A stretch of DNA of 64,000 bases from JAICMB01 sp035295125 (GTDB lineage: Bacteria; Acidobacteriota; Terriglobia; Bryobacterales; Bryobacteraceae): the NCBI GenBank assembly GCA_035295125.1, contig DATGJP010000077.1, positions 104,752-168,751 on the forward strand, given 5' to 3'. A program made the translations under genes and the position numbers. Within the stretch, counting starts at the first letter, position 1; every line of letters begins with the position of its first letter. Positions 1 through 7,730 of this stretch are shown piece after piece. Below the pieces are notes generated by a model. That model was not told the origin of the DNA, made no database searches, and worked only from the letters and a program-made list of their open reading frames with translations.

Positions 1-1425
1 GCTGCGGCGTATCCCATCTGGACCGATTCCAAAATCGCCATCCAGCTCGGGCCTGACGCATCCACCGGAGACATCATTGTAACCACCAAGGACGGCGCCT
101 CTAACCCCGTTCCATTCACTGTTCGGCCGGGAAAGATCTATTTTGTTGCGTCGAACGGCAAGGACGGGCATGATGGCAGCTTTGCCTCGCCTTGGCGAAC
201 GGTTCTGAAAGCCCGCGATAGCCTGAAGCCGGGTGACATTGCCTATCTAAGAAATGGCGTGAATCAGGCCGCGGACGATGGGCAGGGCTGGAAAACGTGC
301 CTCCTGATCGGCGCAAATTCGGGCACGCAGGATCGCCCGAAATCGCTGGTCGCCTATCCCGGCGAGTCAGCGACCCTGGGAAATGTTAACGGCACCGCGG
401 CAGGCGGTTGCGACGCCGGTATTCGAACCAGAAACCAGGGCGAGAACTATTGGACCATCGCGGGCTTGAAAATTCGCGGTGGCACCGAAGCGTTCAACCT
501 GTTCGGCGTCACCGGATGGCGGCTGGTTGGCAACGATATGTCATGTCCGAACGGCAACGGGCAATCCGCCTGTCTTGACACCGCGAGGGCCAGCAACCTG
601 CATATTTACGGGAACAACATTCACGATGTCGCCACGAATCTTGACCCCTCGAAAGTGACTGCCCTGTATCACGGCGTGTACCTATCGACGGATACCAACC
701 ATGTCTGGTTCGGCTGGAATACGATTGCCAATGTGCAGGGGGGCCGGGGCATGCAGGTTCATTCTTCGCCCATTCAAGGCGGAGGGGCAGCCGATCCCAC
801 GGGCCATGATCAATATGACTTGCACATTCACGACAACGTGATCCACGATACGCAGTGCGACGGGATCATTTTGTCTACGGTAGATCCGTCGAAAGGGCCT
901 GTCGAGATCTATAACAACGTCATCTACAACGCCGGCAAGGGCCCGAATAACCTGGAAGGGTCCGGCTCCTGGAGCTGCATCAACGCGCAGGCTTATACCA
1001 ATTCGGGGCCACCGGGTTCCGGTCCCATCGAGATCTACAACAACACTCTGTACGCGTGCGGATCGTTCGCGAATCCTCCATACTCGGACAGCTCCGCGGG
1101 ACTCATGTGGATAGCCGCGAAGAATCCGAATAAATACGTTCATCTTCGCCGGAACATTATTGAAACTTCGGGCTCGGTGCCTTACCTGCGGATTCACGAC
1201 GTTCCCGCTAATGAATGCCCCGACTCGGACAAATGTGCCGGCGTACGCGGCTCTGACAATCTCTTTTACGGCAACGGGGCCGCTCCCAGGAACCCGAATC
1301 TGAAAGCATCCCTCAGCTGTGATCCGCATTTCGTCAACGCGGCTGCTGCTGATTTCCGCATCCCTCAGAACGGCCCGGCACGAAACACTGGCGCTTTCGC
1401 CTGTGCGAGTGAGAAACAGCACTAA
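1..1425 (+). CDS. Partial secreted protein: IPT/TIG-like end plus right-handed beta-helix
   Basis: The reading frame is open from the first base, so the 5' end lies outside the window. The first ~40 residues look like the end of an Ig-like IPT/TIG domain (ending PVPFTV). The stretch GKIYFVASNGKDGHDGSFASP then matches the usual opening of parallel beta-helix surface proteins. The rest has repeated short N-rich rungs such as IYGNNIHD, IHDNVIHD, IYNNVIYN and IYNNTLYA, typical of pectate-lyase-like beta-helices. Many Cys residues suggest an extracytoplasmic location. Its stop overlaps the next start (TAATG), so it is probably co-transcribed with the glycosyltransferases and may bind or cleave a surface polysaccharide. 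Substrate and catalytic residues cannot be named. Confidence 0.8.
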   Translation, partial: AAAYPIWTDSKIAIQLGPDASTGDIIVTTKDGASNPVPFTVRPGKIYFVASNGKDGHDGSFASPWRTVLKARDSLKPGDIAYLRNGVNQAADDGQGWKTCLLIGANSGTQDRPKSLVAYPGESATLGNVNGTAAGGCDAGIRTRNQGENYWTIAGLKIRGGTEAFNLFGVTGWRLVGNDMSCPNGNGQSACLDTARASNLHIYGNNIHDVATNLDPSKVTALYHGVYLSTDTNHVWFGWNTIANVQGGRGMQVHSSPIQGGGAADPTGHDQYDLHIHDNVIHDTQCDGIILSTVDPSKGPVEIYNNVIYNAGKGPNNLEGSGSWSCINAQAYTNSGPPGSGPIEIYNNTLYACGSFANPPYSDSSAGLMWIAAKNPNKYVHLRRNIIETSGSVPYLRIHDVPANECPDSDKCAGVRGSDNLFYGNGAAPRNPNLKASLSCDPHFVNAAAADFRIPQNGPARNTGAFACASEKQH

Positions 1426-2354
1426 TGCCTCGAGTTACGGCGATCATCCCCGCTTATAACACGGCCCGTTTTCTACCCTATGCGTTGGAAAGCGTGCTGC
1501 GGCAAACGTATGCCGACTGGGAGGCCGTTCTAGTAGACGACGGGAGCACCGATAACACACGGGAGCTGGTCGCAGAAGCTATGCCCAAGTTCGGCGGCCG
1601 TCTGCAGTACGTTTACCAGCCGAATCGAGGCCTGCCGGCGGCCAGAAACACCGCAATCCGCCACGCCAAGGGCGAGCTGATCGCGTTACTTGACGCCGAC
1701 GATATCTGGGAGGCGAACCGCCTGCAGCTCGGCGTCGAAATGATGGACCTTAATCCACGGATGGGGCTGACACACGCGAAAGTGGCCCGCATTGACGTGG
1801 ATGGACGTTTTATCGAACACCCGCCGGCGCCCCCGCGCAAGTATCTCGAAGGCTCGATCGCCAAACACATCTATAGTCGCCGTGCCCATCTGTTATGTCC
1901 AACGATTCTGTTCCGGCGATCCTGCCTGGACCGTGTCGGCGTCTTCGACGAAACCATGCGTGCAACCGAGGATCGCGACCTTTGGTTCCGTATCGCGGAG
2001 CACTACGAAATCGGCTATATCGACGAGGTCATTGCACAATACCGTGTCTCGCCAAACTCCATGAGCAAGGACTGGCAGCGGATGCGAACCTGGCAGACCT
2101 ACTTCATCGACAAGCACTACAACCGTGGCGTCGTGAGCAGATGGATGGCAAGCCAGGCGAGGGCTAGTATCTGTCGCGAACGCGGTGACACGCTCTACAA
2201 ATCCCGAAATCTCGGCGAATCCGTGCGATGGTATTTTGACGCTTTACGTTGTTACCCCTTCCGCGCCGCGGACCTCTATATGTTTAGCCGCGCGTTGCTC
2301 GAGTTCACAATATCCAAAACCCGGCCCGCGGCCCAGCCCCTGACTAATGACTAA
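1425..2354 (+). CDS. Glycosyltransferase family 2
   Basis: This is a GT-A fold transferase expected to move a sugar from a nucleotide donor onto a growing polysaccharide or lipid-linked glycan at the cytoplasmic face. The N-terminus VTAIIPAYNTARFLPYALES and the VDDGSTDNT motif are the family's nucleotide-binding start. LLDADDIWE carries the DxD metal/donor site. NRGLPAARNTAI is the usual acceptor-proximal loop, and ATEDRDLWFR matches the ED catalytic-base region. The length (309 aa) is normal for a single-domain GT2 enzyme. The gene starts at the TAATG overlap with the beta-helix gene and overlaps the next gene by 8 bp, which indicates translational coupling. Donor and acceptor are unknown. 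Confidence 0.92.
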   Translation: MPRVTAIIPAYNTARFLPYALESVLRQTYADWEAVLVDDGSTDNTRELVAEAMPKFGGRLQYVYQPNRGLPAARNTAIRHAKGELIALLDADDIWEANRLQLGVEMMDLNPRMGLTHAKVARIDVDGRFIEHPPAPPRKYLEGSIAKHIYSRRAHLLCPTILFRRSCLDRVGVFDETMRATEDRDLWFRIAEHYEIGYIDEVIAQYRVSPNSMSKDWQRMRTWQTYFIDKHYNRGVVSRWMASQARASICRERGDTLYKSRNLGESVRWYFDALRCYPFRAADLYMFSRALLEFTISKTRPAAQPLTND

Positions 2355-4566
2355 ACGCTGCGGCCCAACTCAGGTCCTGTTCATTATCGATAGCTTGATG
2401 GGTGTGGGCGGAGCTGAGATGTGCCTGCTTCGGCTCACCAAACACCTGCCCCGCCACCTGTATGAATGCCGCGTGGTCACCTTCCACGCACGCGACTGTG
2501 CGGATTCATTGCTGAACCAGTTCGACTGCCCGGTGTATCACTGGCCTTTGACCAACGTTTATAACCATCAGGCGGTCCGCGTGGCTCATCGCCTGCGAAA
2601 GCTCATAAAGGACGAGAACATCGATATCGTCCACACCTTCTTCCCCACCTCGGATCTCTGGGCCGGACCAATCGCGAAGCTCAGCGGCGTGAAGGCTCTG
2701 ATTTCAAGCCGCCGCGACATGGGAATCCTGCGCAATGCGCGCCATCAGACAGCATATCGATTGCTTCGGCGGGTATTCGACCAGGTACAGACGGTATCCG
2801 ACAGTGTCCGCCGCTGGACCATTGAGAACGATGGAATCGACCCCAAACGTACCATCACGATTCATAACGGCATCGGCCCACTGTCCGTTCCAAGGGAGTC
2901 TCGTATCGAGGACCTTCGCCGCGCTATTGAGGGCACGGAAGACACGCTGGTCCTGACAACCGTGGCCAATTTCCGGCATGTCAAGGGAATCGATGTTCTC
3001 GTGCGCGCCGCGGCCATCGTCGGAAAAGTGTTCCCCGCGGTCCGAATCGTCGTGGCGGGTAATCTCGACACCACCACGGCGGGCCGCGAGTACGCCGACG
3101 AGGTCCTGCAACTCAGCGCATCCATTGGCGCAAGCCCATGGATGCGGTTCCTCGGCGCGGTGGACGACGTTTCCGCCGTCCTGAAGCTGAGCCATGTATT
3201 CGTACTGCCGTCGCGCAGCGAAGGACTGTCGAATGCCCTCCTGGAAGCCATGTCGGCCGGTTTGCCCTGCATCGCCACCGCCGTTGGCGGAAATCCGGAA
3301 GTGGTCGTGGACGGCGAAACGGGTTTCCTTGTACCTTCTGACGACGCGGAGGAGCTGGCAAACCGGATGCTGACCCTGCTCCGCGACCCGCAATTGAGAC
3401 ACCGAATGGGCGAAGCGAGCCGCCATCGGGTCCGCCAGCATTTCGCAATTGAGGCTATGACTTCTCGCGTGGTGACGTGCTACGAAAAAGTGCTGCATCA
3501 GAAAGAACCCAACCCATTGCATAACCAATTCACACATTCCATACACGGGGCCGTCCAACGCATCGCTACGAGTATCGGCCTGAACGGATTCCTGCGGCAC
3601 ACGCTCTTATCGAACCGCATACTCGTGCTGTGCTACCACAACGTCCTGCGCAGGCCCCCCAAGTACCCTTACGCGTACGCGATCCATGTTCTCGAGGAGG
3701 AATTCGAGCGTCACATGCGCTTTCTCGCGAAGAACTTCAACGTCATGAGCGCGAGTGAGCTCGTTGAAGTCATGGAACGCAAGACGCGGCTGCCCGCTAA
3801 ATCCGCCGTGGTTACGTTCGACGATGGGTATCGAAATGGCCTGACCGTGGCAGCACCGATCATGCGAAATTACGGGATCCCCGCGATCTTCAACATTTGT
3901 ACCGGCTACGTTTCCCAACCCGTAATGCTATGGCCGGATGAAATCGCGTTCCGCATCCTCAACTGGCCCGACGCGGCGTGTCCGCTACCGGATGGGCGTA
4001 TTGAGTATCTGGATTCTGACTTTGACAAACGCCTCAAAGCCGCGGTCCGTATCCAGGAGCTCTGCAAAGTGATCGATGACGCTCAGCGCCTCGCCTACAT
4101 CGCGACGCTGCAAAGCAACGCCGCCTCTTTGAGGGATCTGGAATTGGACGAGGATGCCCGATTTATGAGCTGGGATGACGCTCGCGAACTCTCTCGTCAA
4201 GGTTTCGAGATCGGTTCCCACACCGTCACTCATCCGATTCTGACTCGACTCAGTGCAGAGCGTCGCGCCGATGAGCTGATCTCGAGTAAAACGCAAATCG
4301 AACGGGAGCTGGGAAGAGAGTGCCGGGTAATTGCCTATCCAAATGGGTTGACGAGAGACGCGGACGAAAGTGTATACAAAGCAGCGGACGAAGCCGGCTA
4401 TCGTATTGGGTTCACACTGCAGCGGCACCTGGCAAAACTTGGGTCGCCACTCGCGGTCAATCGCATCAATGTGCCGGGCAACGAACCGCAGGCCGTATTC
4501 GAAAGCCGGGCCGCGGGAGTCTACGTGATTCGGTCCTACTTTTCGGAACATGTCGCCACACGTTGA
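2347..4566 (+). CDS. Bifunctional GT4 glycosyltransferase–polysaccharide deacetylase fusion
   Basis: Two enzymes are joined in one 739-aa chain. Residues ~1–385 form a GT-B retaining glycosyltransferase (GT4): an N-terminal GVGGAEM loop, and PSRSEGLSNALLEAMSAG with the E-x7-E donor-site motif. After a ~25-residue linker, residues ~420–739 form a NodB-type deacetylase. It has TFDDGY (Asp492-Asp493) and SHTVTH (His625, His629), the metal and catalytic residues of carbohydrate esterase family 4, and IAYPNG resembling motif 3. The fusion suggests the same sugar is added and then N-deacetylated. No signal peptide is present, so both act in the cytoplasm, unlike most NodB-domain enzymes. It overlaps the GT2 gene by 8 bp and the next deacetylase gene by 17 bp. 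Confidence 0.9.
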   Translation: MTKRCGPTQVLFIIDSLMGVGGAEMCLLRLTKHLPRHLYECRVVTFHARDCADSLLNQFDCPVYHWPLTNVYNHQAVRVAHRLRKLIKDENIDIVHTFFPTSDLWAGPIAKLSGVKALISSRRDMGILRNARHQTAYRLLRRVFDQVQTVSDSVRRWTIENDGIDPKRTITIHNGIGPLSVPRESRIEDLRRAIEGTEDTLVLTTVANFRHVKGIDVLVRAAAIVGKVFPAVRIVVAGNLDTTTAGREYADEVLQLSASIGASPWMRFLGAVDDVSAVLKLSHVFVLPSRSEGLSNALLEAMSAGLPCIATAVGGNPEVVVDGETGFLVPSDDAEELANRMLTLLRDPQLRHRMGEASRHRVRQHFAIEAMTSRVVTCYEKVLHQKEPNPLHNQFTHSIHGAVQRIATSIGLNGFLRHTLLSNRILVLCYHNVLRRPPKYPYAYAIHVLEEEFERHMRFLAKNFNVMSASELVEVMERKTRLPAKSAVVTFDDGYRNGLTVAAPIMRNYGIPAIFNICTGYVSQPVMLWPDEIAFRILNWPDAACPLPDGRIEYLDSDFDKRLKAAVRIQELCKVIDDAQRLAYIATLQSNAASLRDLELDEDARFMSWDDARELSRQGFEIGSHTVTHPILTRLSAERRADELISSKTQIERELGRECRVIAYPNGLTRDADESVYKAADEAGYRIGFTLQRHLAKLGSPLAVNRINVPGNEPQAVFESRAAGVYVIRSYFSEHVATR

Positions 4567-5350
4567 CCCCATGAGAGTGATATCGCTTGCATACCACGAC
4601 GTGATCGAAGATATGCCTGGGAGCTGTGCCGATCCCAGGCCGCACTCGTCACGCTACACGCTTTCCCGCTCGAGCTTTCGCAAACACCTCGAGATCCTCG
4701 CGGCCAACGCCACGCCGCCCCGGGTTTCGACCATCGACAATATTGAACAGGACGGTCATTCACTCCCGGTGTTTTTGACCTTCGATGACGGCGCAGCCGG
4801 CGCTTACACATGCATTGCGGATGAATTAGAGCGTCTTGGCTGGCGAGGCCATTTCTTTATCGTTTCGAGCTGGATTGGACGGCCCGGATTCATGGACCGG
4901 CAGCAGATTTGCGATTTGCGGCGACGGGGCCACATCATCGGAAGCCATTCCCGGTCCCATCCCGAACGCATGTCTTGCCTGGAATGGGACCACTTAGTAT
5001 ATGAGTGGATCGACAGTTGCGCCGTGCTCAGTGACTTACTCGGCGAGAAAATCACCGTCGCGTCCGTCCCGAATGGCTACCATTCCGCCGACGTAGCGCG
5101 AAGTGCGGCTCTCGCGGGCATCCAGACTCTTTTCACATCCGAAGCTACGACCGCAATCCACAAGGTCGATGGATGTGACGTCCTGGGCCGTTTTTGCGTC
5201 CAGTCCGCTGCGCAGCCCTCATTTACAGCAGCGCTTGTGACGCATCGGCACATGCGGATGCGCCAAACCGTGAGCTGGAACGCCAGGAAGGTGGCGAAGG
5301 CGATCGGCGGCAATGCCTATCTCGCGGTGCGCTCCAAGCTTCTTTCGTAA
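4550..5350 (+). CDS. Polysaccharide deacetylase (NodB/CE4 family)
   Basis: This is a single-domain CE4-like deacetylase of 266 aa. It shows LTFDDGAAGAY (catalytic Asp plus metal-binding Asp) and IGSHSRSHPE (the two metal His), followed by VASVPNGYH in place of the usual motif-3 sequence. The start at 4550 overlaps the upstream gene. A second ATG at 4571 (MRVISLAYHDV) would begin exactly at the conserved first strand and is an equally good choice; neither has a clear ribosome-binding site. Having a second deacetylase after the fusion gene suggests two deacetylation steps or two sites on the same polymer. Its 3' end overlaps the convergent regulator gene by 34 bp. Confidence 0.88.
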   Translation: MSPHVDPMRVISLAYHDVIEDMPGSCADPRPHSSRYTLSRSSFRKHLEILAANATPPRVSTIDNIEQDGHSLPVFLTFDDGAAGAYTCIADELERLGWRGHFFIVSSWIGRPGFMDRQQICDLRRRGHIIGSHSRSHPERMSCLEWDHLVYEWIDSCAVLSDLLGEKITVASVPNGYHSADVARSAALAGIQTLFTSEATTAIHKVDGCDVLGRFCVQSAAQPSFTAALVTHRHMRMRQTVSWNARKVAKAIGGNAYLAVRSKLLS

Positions 5351-6741
5351 TCCCGGCGCGGCGCCAACTCCGGCATTCCGGGCTCTGAGCGCTTCCCGGC
5401 AATTCCCAGCTTCTTCATCTTGTAGAGGAGCGCTTTGTAATCCACGCGCAGCAGCACCGCGGCCTCTTTCCGGTTCCAGTGCGTAGAGCTGAGCGCCTTT
5501 ACGATGGCATCACGCTCCGCATTGCATCGGTCCACATTGACTTGCTGAAGGGCGGAGGTGGCTGTGGCAGGGTTGGCGGCCGGCAGCACGATGATCTTCC
5601 GGTTGTCCTTTGGCGTGAGCTCGGTGATGATGGAGTCTTCGTCACCTAACACCAGGAATTTCCGAATGATGTTCTCGAGCTGGCGGACATTTCCAGGCCA
5701 GTCGTAGGCCTGCAGAGCCCGTTTCAAAGCCGGCGGTATCTCAGACGCGGCGCCGTCGTTAGTGTACTTCTGCATGAAGGTCTTCGCGAGGGATAATACC
5801 TCGCCGGCGCGCTCGCGTAGCGGCGGAATTCGAAGCTCCACGATATTCAAACGATAGTAGAGATCCTCACGGAATCGACCGTCCGCGATCGCGGCTTCCA
5901 GGTCGCAGTGGGTCGCCGCCATGACCCGAACGTCAACCCGGCAGACCTCGCGTCCGCCGAGACGCAGAAATTCTCGGTCCTGGAGAACTTGAAGGAGTTT
6001 GGCCTGGAGCTTGAAGTCCATGTCGCCAATCTCATCCAGAAGTATCGTGCCCCCGTTGGCCATCTCAAAACGGCCGGGGCTGCTTCGCAACGCTCCCGTA
6101 AATGCGCCGCGCTCGTACCCGAATAACTCGCTTTCCACGAGTTCCGGCGGCAAGGCCGCGCAGTTCAATTTAAGGAACGGCCCGGAGGAGCGGCGCGAGA
6201 GTTCATGGATGCGGCGGGCGATCACTTCTTTGCCGACCCCGGTCTCACCACGTAGCAAAACCGGAACATCGGAGTTTGCGATCCGTGGAATCAGACGTTC
6301 CGTTCGTTCGCGCCACGATGAGGTTGCGATATCGGGCACATCTTGAGGCAAACCCTTCGCCTTGATGGCCCGTTCAATGCTCCTGGTAAGCTCCTCGTGC
6401 TCTACGGGCTTGGCTAAGAAGTCCACGGCGCCGAACTTCATGCATTCGACAATGTTCGAAGGCGTGGCAGCCCCGGACAACATCAGGACCGGAACAGTCG
6501 ACGAACGTCGCCTTAGCTCCCGCAGCGTAGCGATGCCGTCCCGGTGAGGCATCATGATGTCCATGATGAGAAGCGAAGGCTGGCTACGGTACTTCTCCAG
6601 GTAACTCAGCACCTGGTCGCCGTCCTCAACCGAATCCACTGAGTAGCCGTCACACTGCAAAGCCAGAGATAGATAATTCCGGACCTCCGGCTCGTCTTCG
6701 GCGATCAGAATTCGGTGGCCCTGTAGAGAATTAGGATTCAT
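5317..6741 (-). CDS. NtrC-type sigma-54-dependent response regulator
   Basis: This 474-aa protein has three domains. Residues 1–~120 are a receiver with the acidic pair E15-D16, phosphoacceptor D61 (IMDIMMP) and a conserved Lys in FLAKPVEH. Residues ~135–360 are an AAA+ sigma-54 activator domain with Walker A GETGVGKE, the sigma-54 contact loop GAFTGA, and ILLDEIGDM. The C-terminus (~425–470) is a Fis-type helix-turn-helix (HWNRKEAAVLLRVDYKALLY). It should activate sigma-54 promoters when phosphorylated by the kinase encoded just upstream, whose stop overlaps its start by 4 bp (ATGA). No sigma-54 promoter was recognised in the window, so its targets are unknown. The convergent polysaccharide cluster is the nearest candidate. 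Confidence 0.95.
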   Translation of the reverse strand: MNPNSLQGHRILIAEDEPEVRNYLSLALQCDGYSVDSVEDGDQVLSYLEKYRSQPSLLIMDIMMPHRDGIATLRELRRRSSTVPVLMLSGAATPSNIVECMKFGAVDFLAKPVEHEELTRSIERAIKAKGLPQDVPDIATSSWRERTERLIPRIANSDVPVLLRGETGVGKEVIARRIHELSRRSSGPFLKLNCAALPPELVESELFGYERGAFTGALRSSPGRFEMANGGTILLDEIGDMDFKLQAKLLQVLQDREFLRLGGREVCRVDVRVMAATHCDLEAAIADGRFREDLYYRLNIVELRIPPLRERAGEVLSLAKTFMQKYTNDGAASEIPPALKRALQAYDWPGNVRQLENIIRKFLVLGDEDSIITELTPKDNRKIIVLPAANPATATSALQQVNVDRCNAERDAIVKALSSTHWNRKEAAVLLRVDYKALLYKMKKLGIAGKRSEPGMPELAPRRDYERSLERTAR

Positions 6742-7517
6742 TGCAGTGAGGTGGCCGCAGCCATGGTCAGGGATTCCGTATCTTGCGCGAGTTCCCGCAG
6801 AGGAAGTTCCAACGAGAATACAGAGCCGTCATCCAAGGACTCGACCCAAATCCGGCCGCCATGCGCCCTGACAATACTCTGGCAGATGGCAAGACCTAGG
6901 CCGGTTCCGCCCCGTTCGTCCGATCCAGGATGAGAGAAGTATTCGTCGAAAACAAACGGGACCACTTCCGGTGCAACCCCCGGTCCGGAGTCTCGTACGT
7001 CGATGCGATAACAGGCCCCTTCGACTGGGTACCCCCTGACCTCCACGGCGCCCCCGCGAGGGCAGAATTTGCAGGCATTCTCCAGCAGGTTGATCAGCAC
7101 CTGCTCGATCTGATTCTCGTCCCACTCAGGCATCCAAGCCGGCAAATCAAGGTTGATCGACAAGGACAGTTGCTTGTCGTCCACCATGGGAGCGATCTGA
7201 TAAACCGCTTGCTCCACGACTCCCTTCACGTCCACCGGCCTGCGGCGTAGACGGTGCTCCCGGTCCTTGCCCGCGCATGTATCGTACATGGCAGCGGCCA
7301 TTTGTGAGAGACGCTGGGCAACTTTCTGCATGCGCCGCAGAACCTCCGATTGGACCGCGTTGAGCGGGCCCAACTGCTCTTGGCACAACAGAGCGCAATA
7401 GCCGTTGAAAGCTGTCAACGGAGCCCTGAAATCGTGCAATTCCCGGGCTAGGACGTTGAAACAGTCTTGGTCGAAGCGAACTGGCTCCTCATCGGAATGC
7501 GAATCCAGGGCCCTCAT
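6738..7517 (-). CDS. Soluble sensor histidine kinase (HisKA–HATPase_c)
   Basis: The protein is 259 aa and contains only the kinase core. The H-box reads ELHDFRAPLTAF with phospho-acceptor His28. The N-box is INLLENACKF, followed by G1 DSGPGVAPE and G2 GTGLGLAICQSIV. There is no transmembrane helix and no PAS, GAF or HAMP domain, only ~20 residues before the dimerisation helix. It must therefore be cytoplasmic and sense through a partner or through its own core. It is the cognate kinase of the NtrC-type regulator by 4-bp overlap and gene order. An SD-like GAGGTG lies about 8 nt upstream of the ATG. The 213 bp upstream of it (7518–7730) hold no gene, only a weak CCTAG/CTAGG inverted repeat at 7645–7662. 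Confidence 0.93.
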   Translation of the reverse strand: MRALDSHSDEEPVRFDQDCFNVLARELHDFRAPLTAFNGYCALLCQEQLGPLNAVQSEVLRRMQKVAQRLSQMAAAMYDTCAGKDREHRLRRRPVDVKGVVEQAVYQIAPMVDDKQLSLSINLDLPAWMPEWDENQIEQVLINLLENACKFCPRGGAVEVRGYPVEGACYRIDVRDSGPGVAPEVVPFVFDEYFSHPGSDERGGTGLGLAICQSIVRAHGGRIWVESLDDGSVFSLELPLRELAQDTESLTMAAATSLQ

Positions 7518-7730
7518 ACGCTACGCACCTCGCAGCGCGGGAGCGCTTTATATTTCTTTTCTTGCATAGAAGGAAAGCTAATTCTATTTGCGAACGCATC
7601 ACTCTGGCACTTGTTGGGACGACGTAGGGAGGCTAACAGTGTCTCCTAGGATTTTCACTAGGTTATGCCTGTTACTGTAAGGAGGCCAACGATTTATCGG
7701 GCTAAGTAGGAAAATGTAAGATCCGTAACA

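Noticed and set aside
682..1422. Minus-strand gene opposite the beta-helix gene
   Set aside because: No domain, no SD; the plus-strand frame has clear beta-helix rungs.
7600..7620. Sigma-54 promoter (TGGCAC near 7604)
   Set aside because: The second element GC is missing at the right distance and the site points away from the kinase gene.
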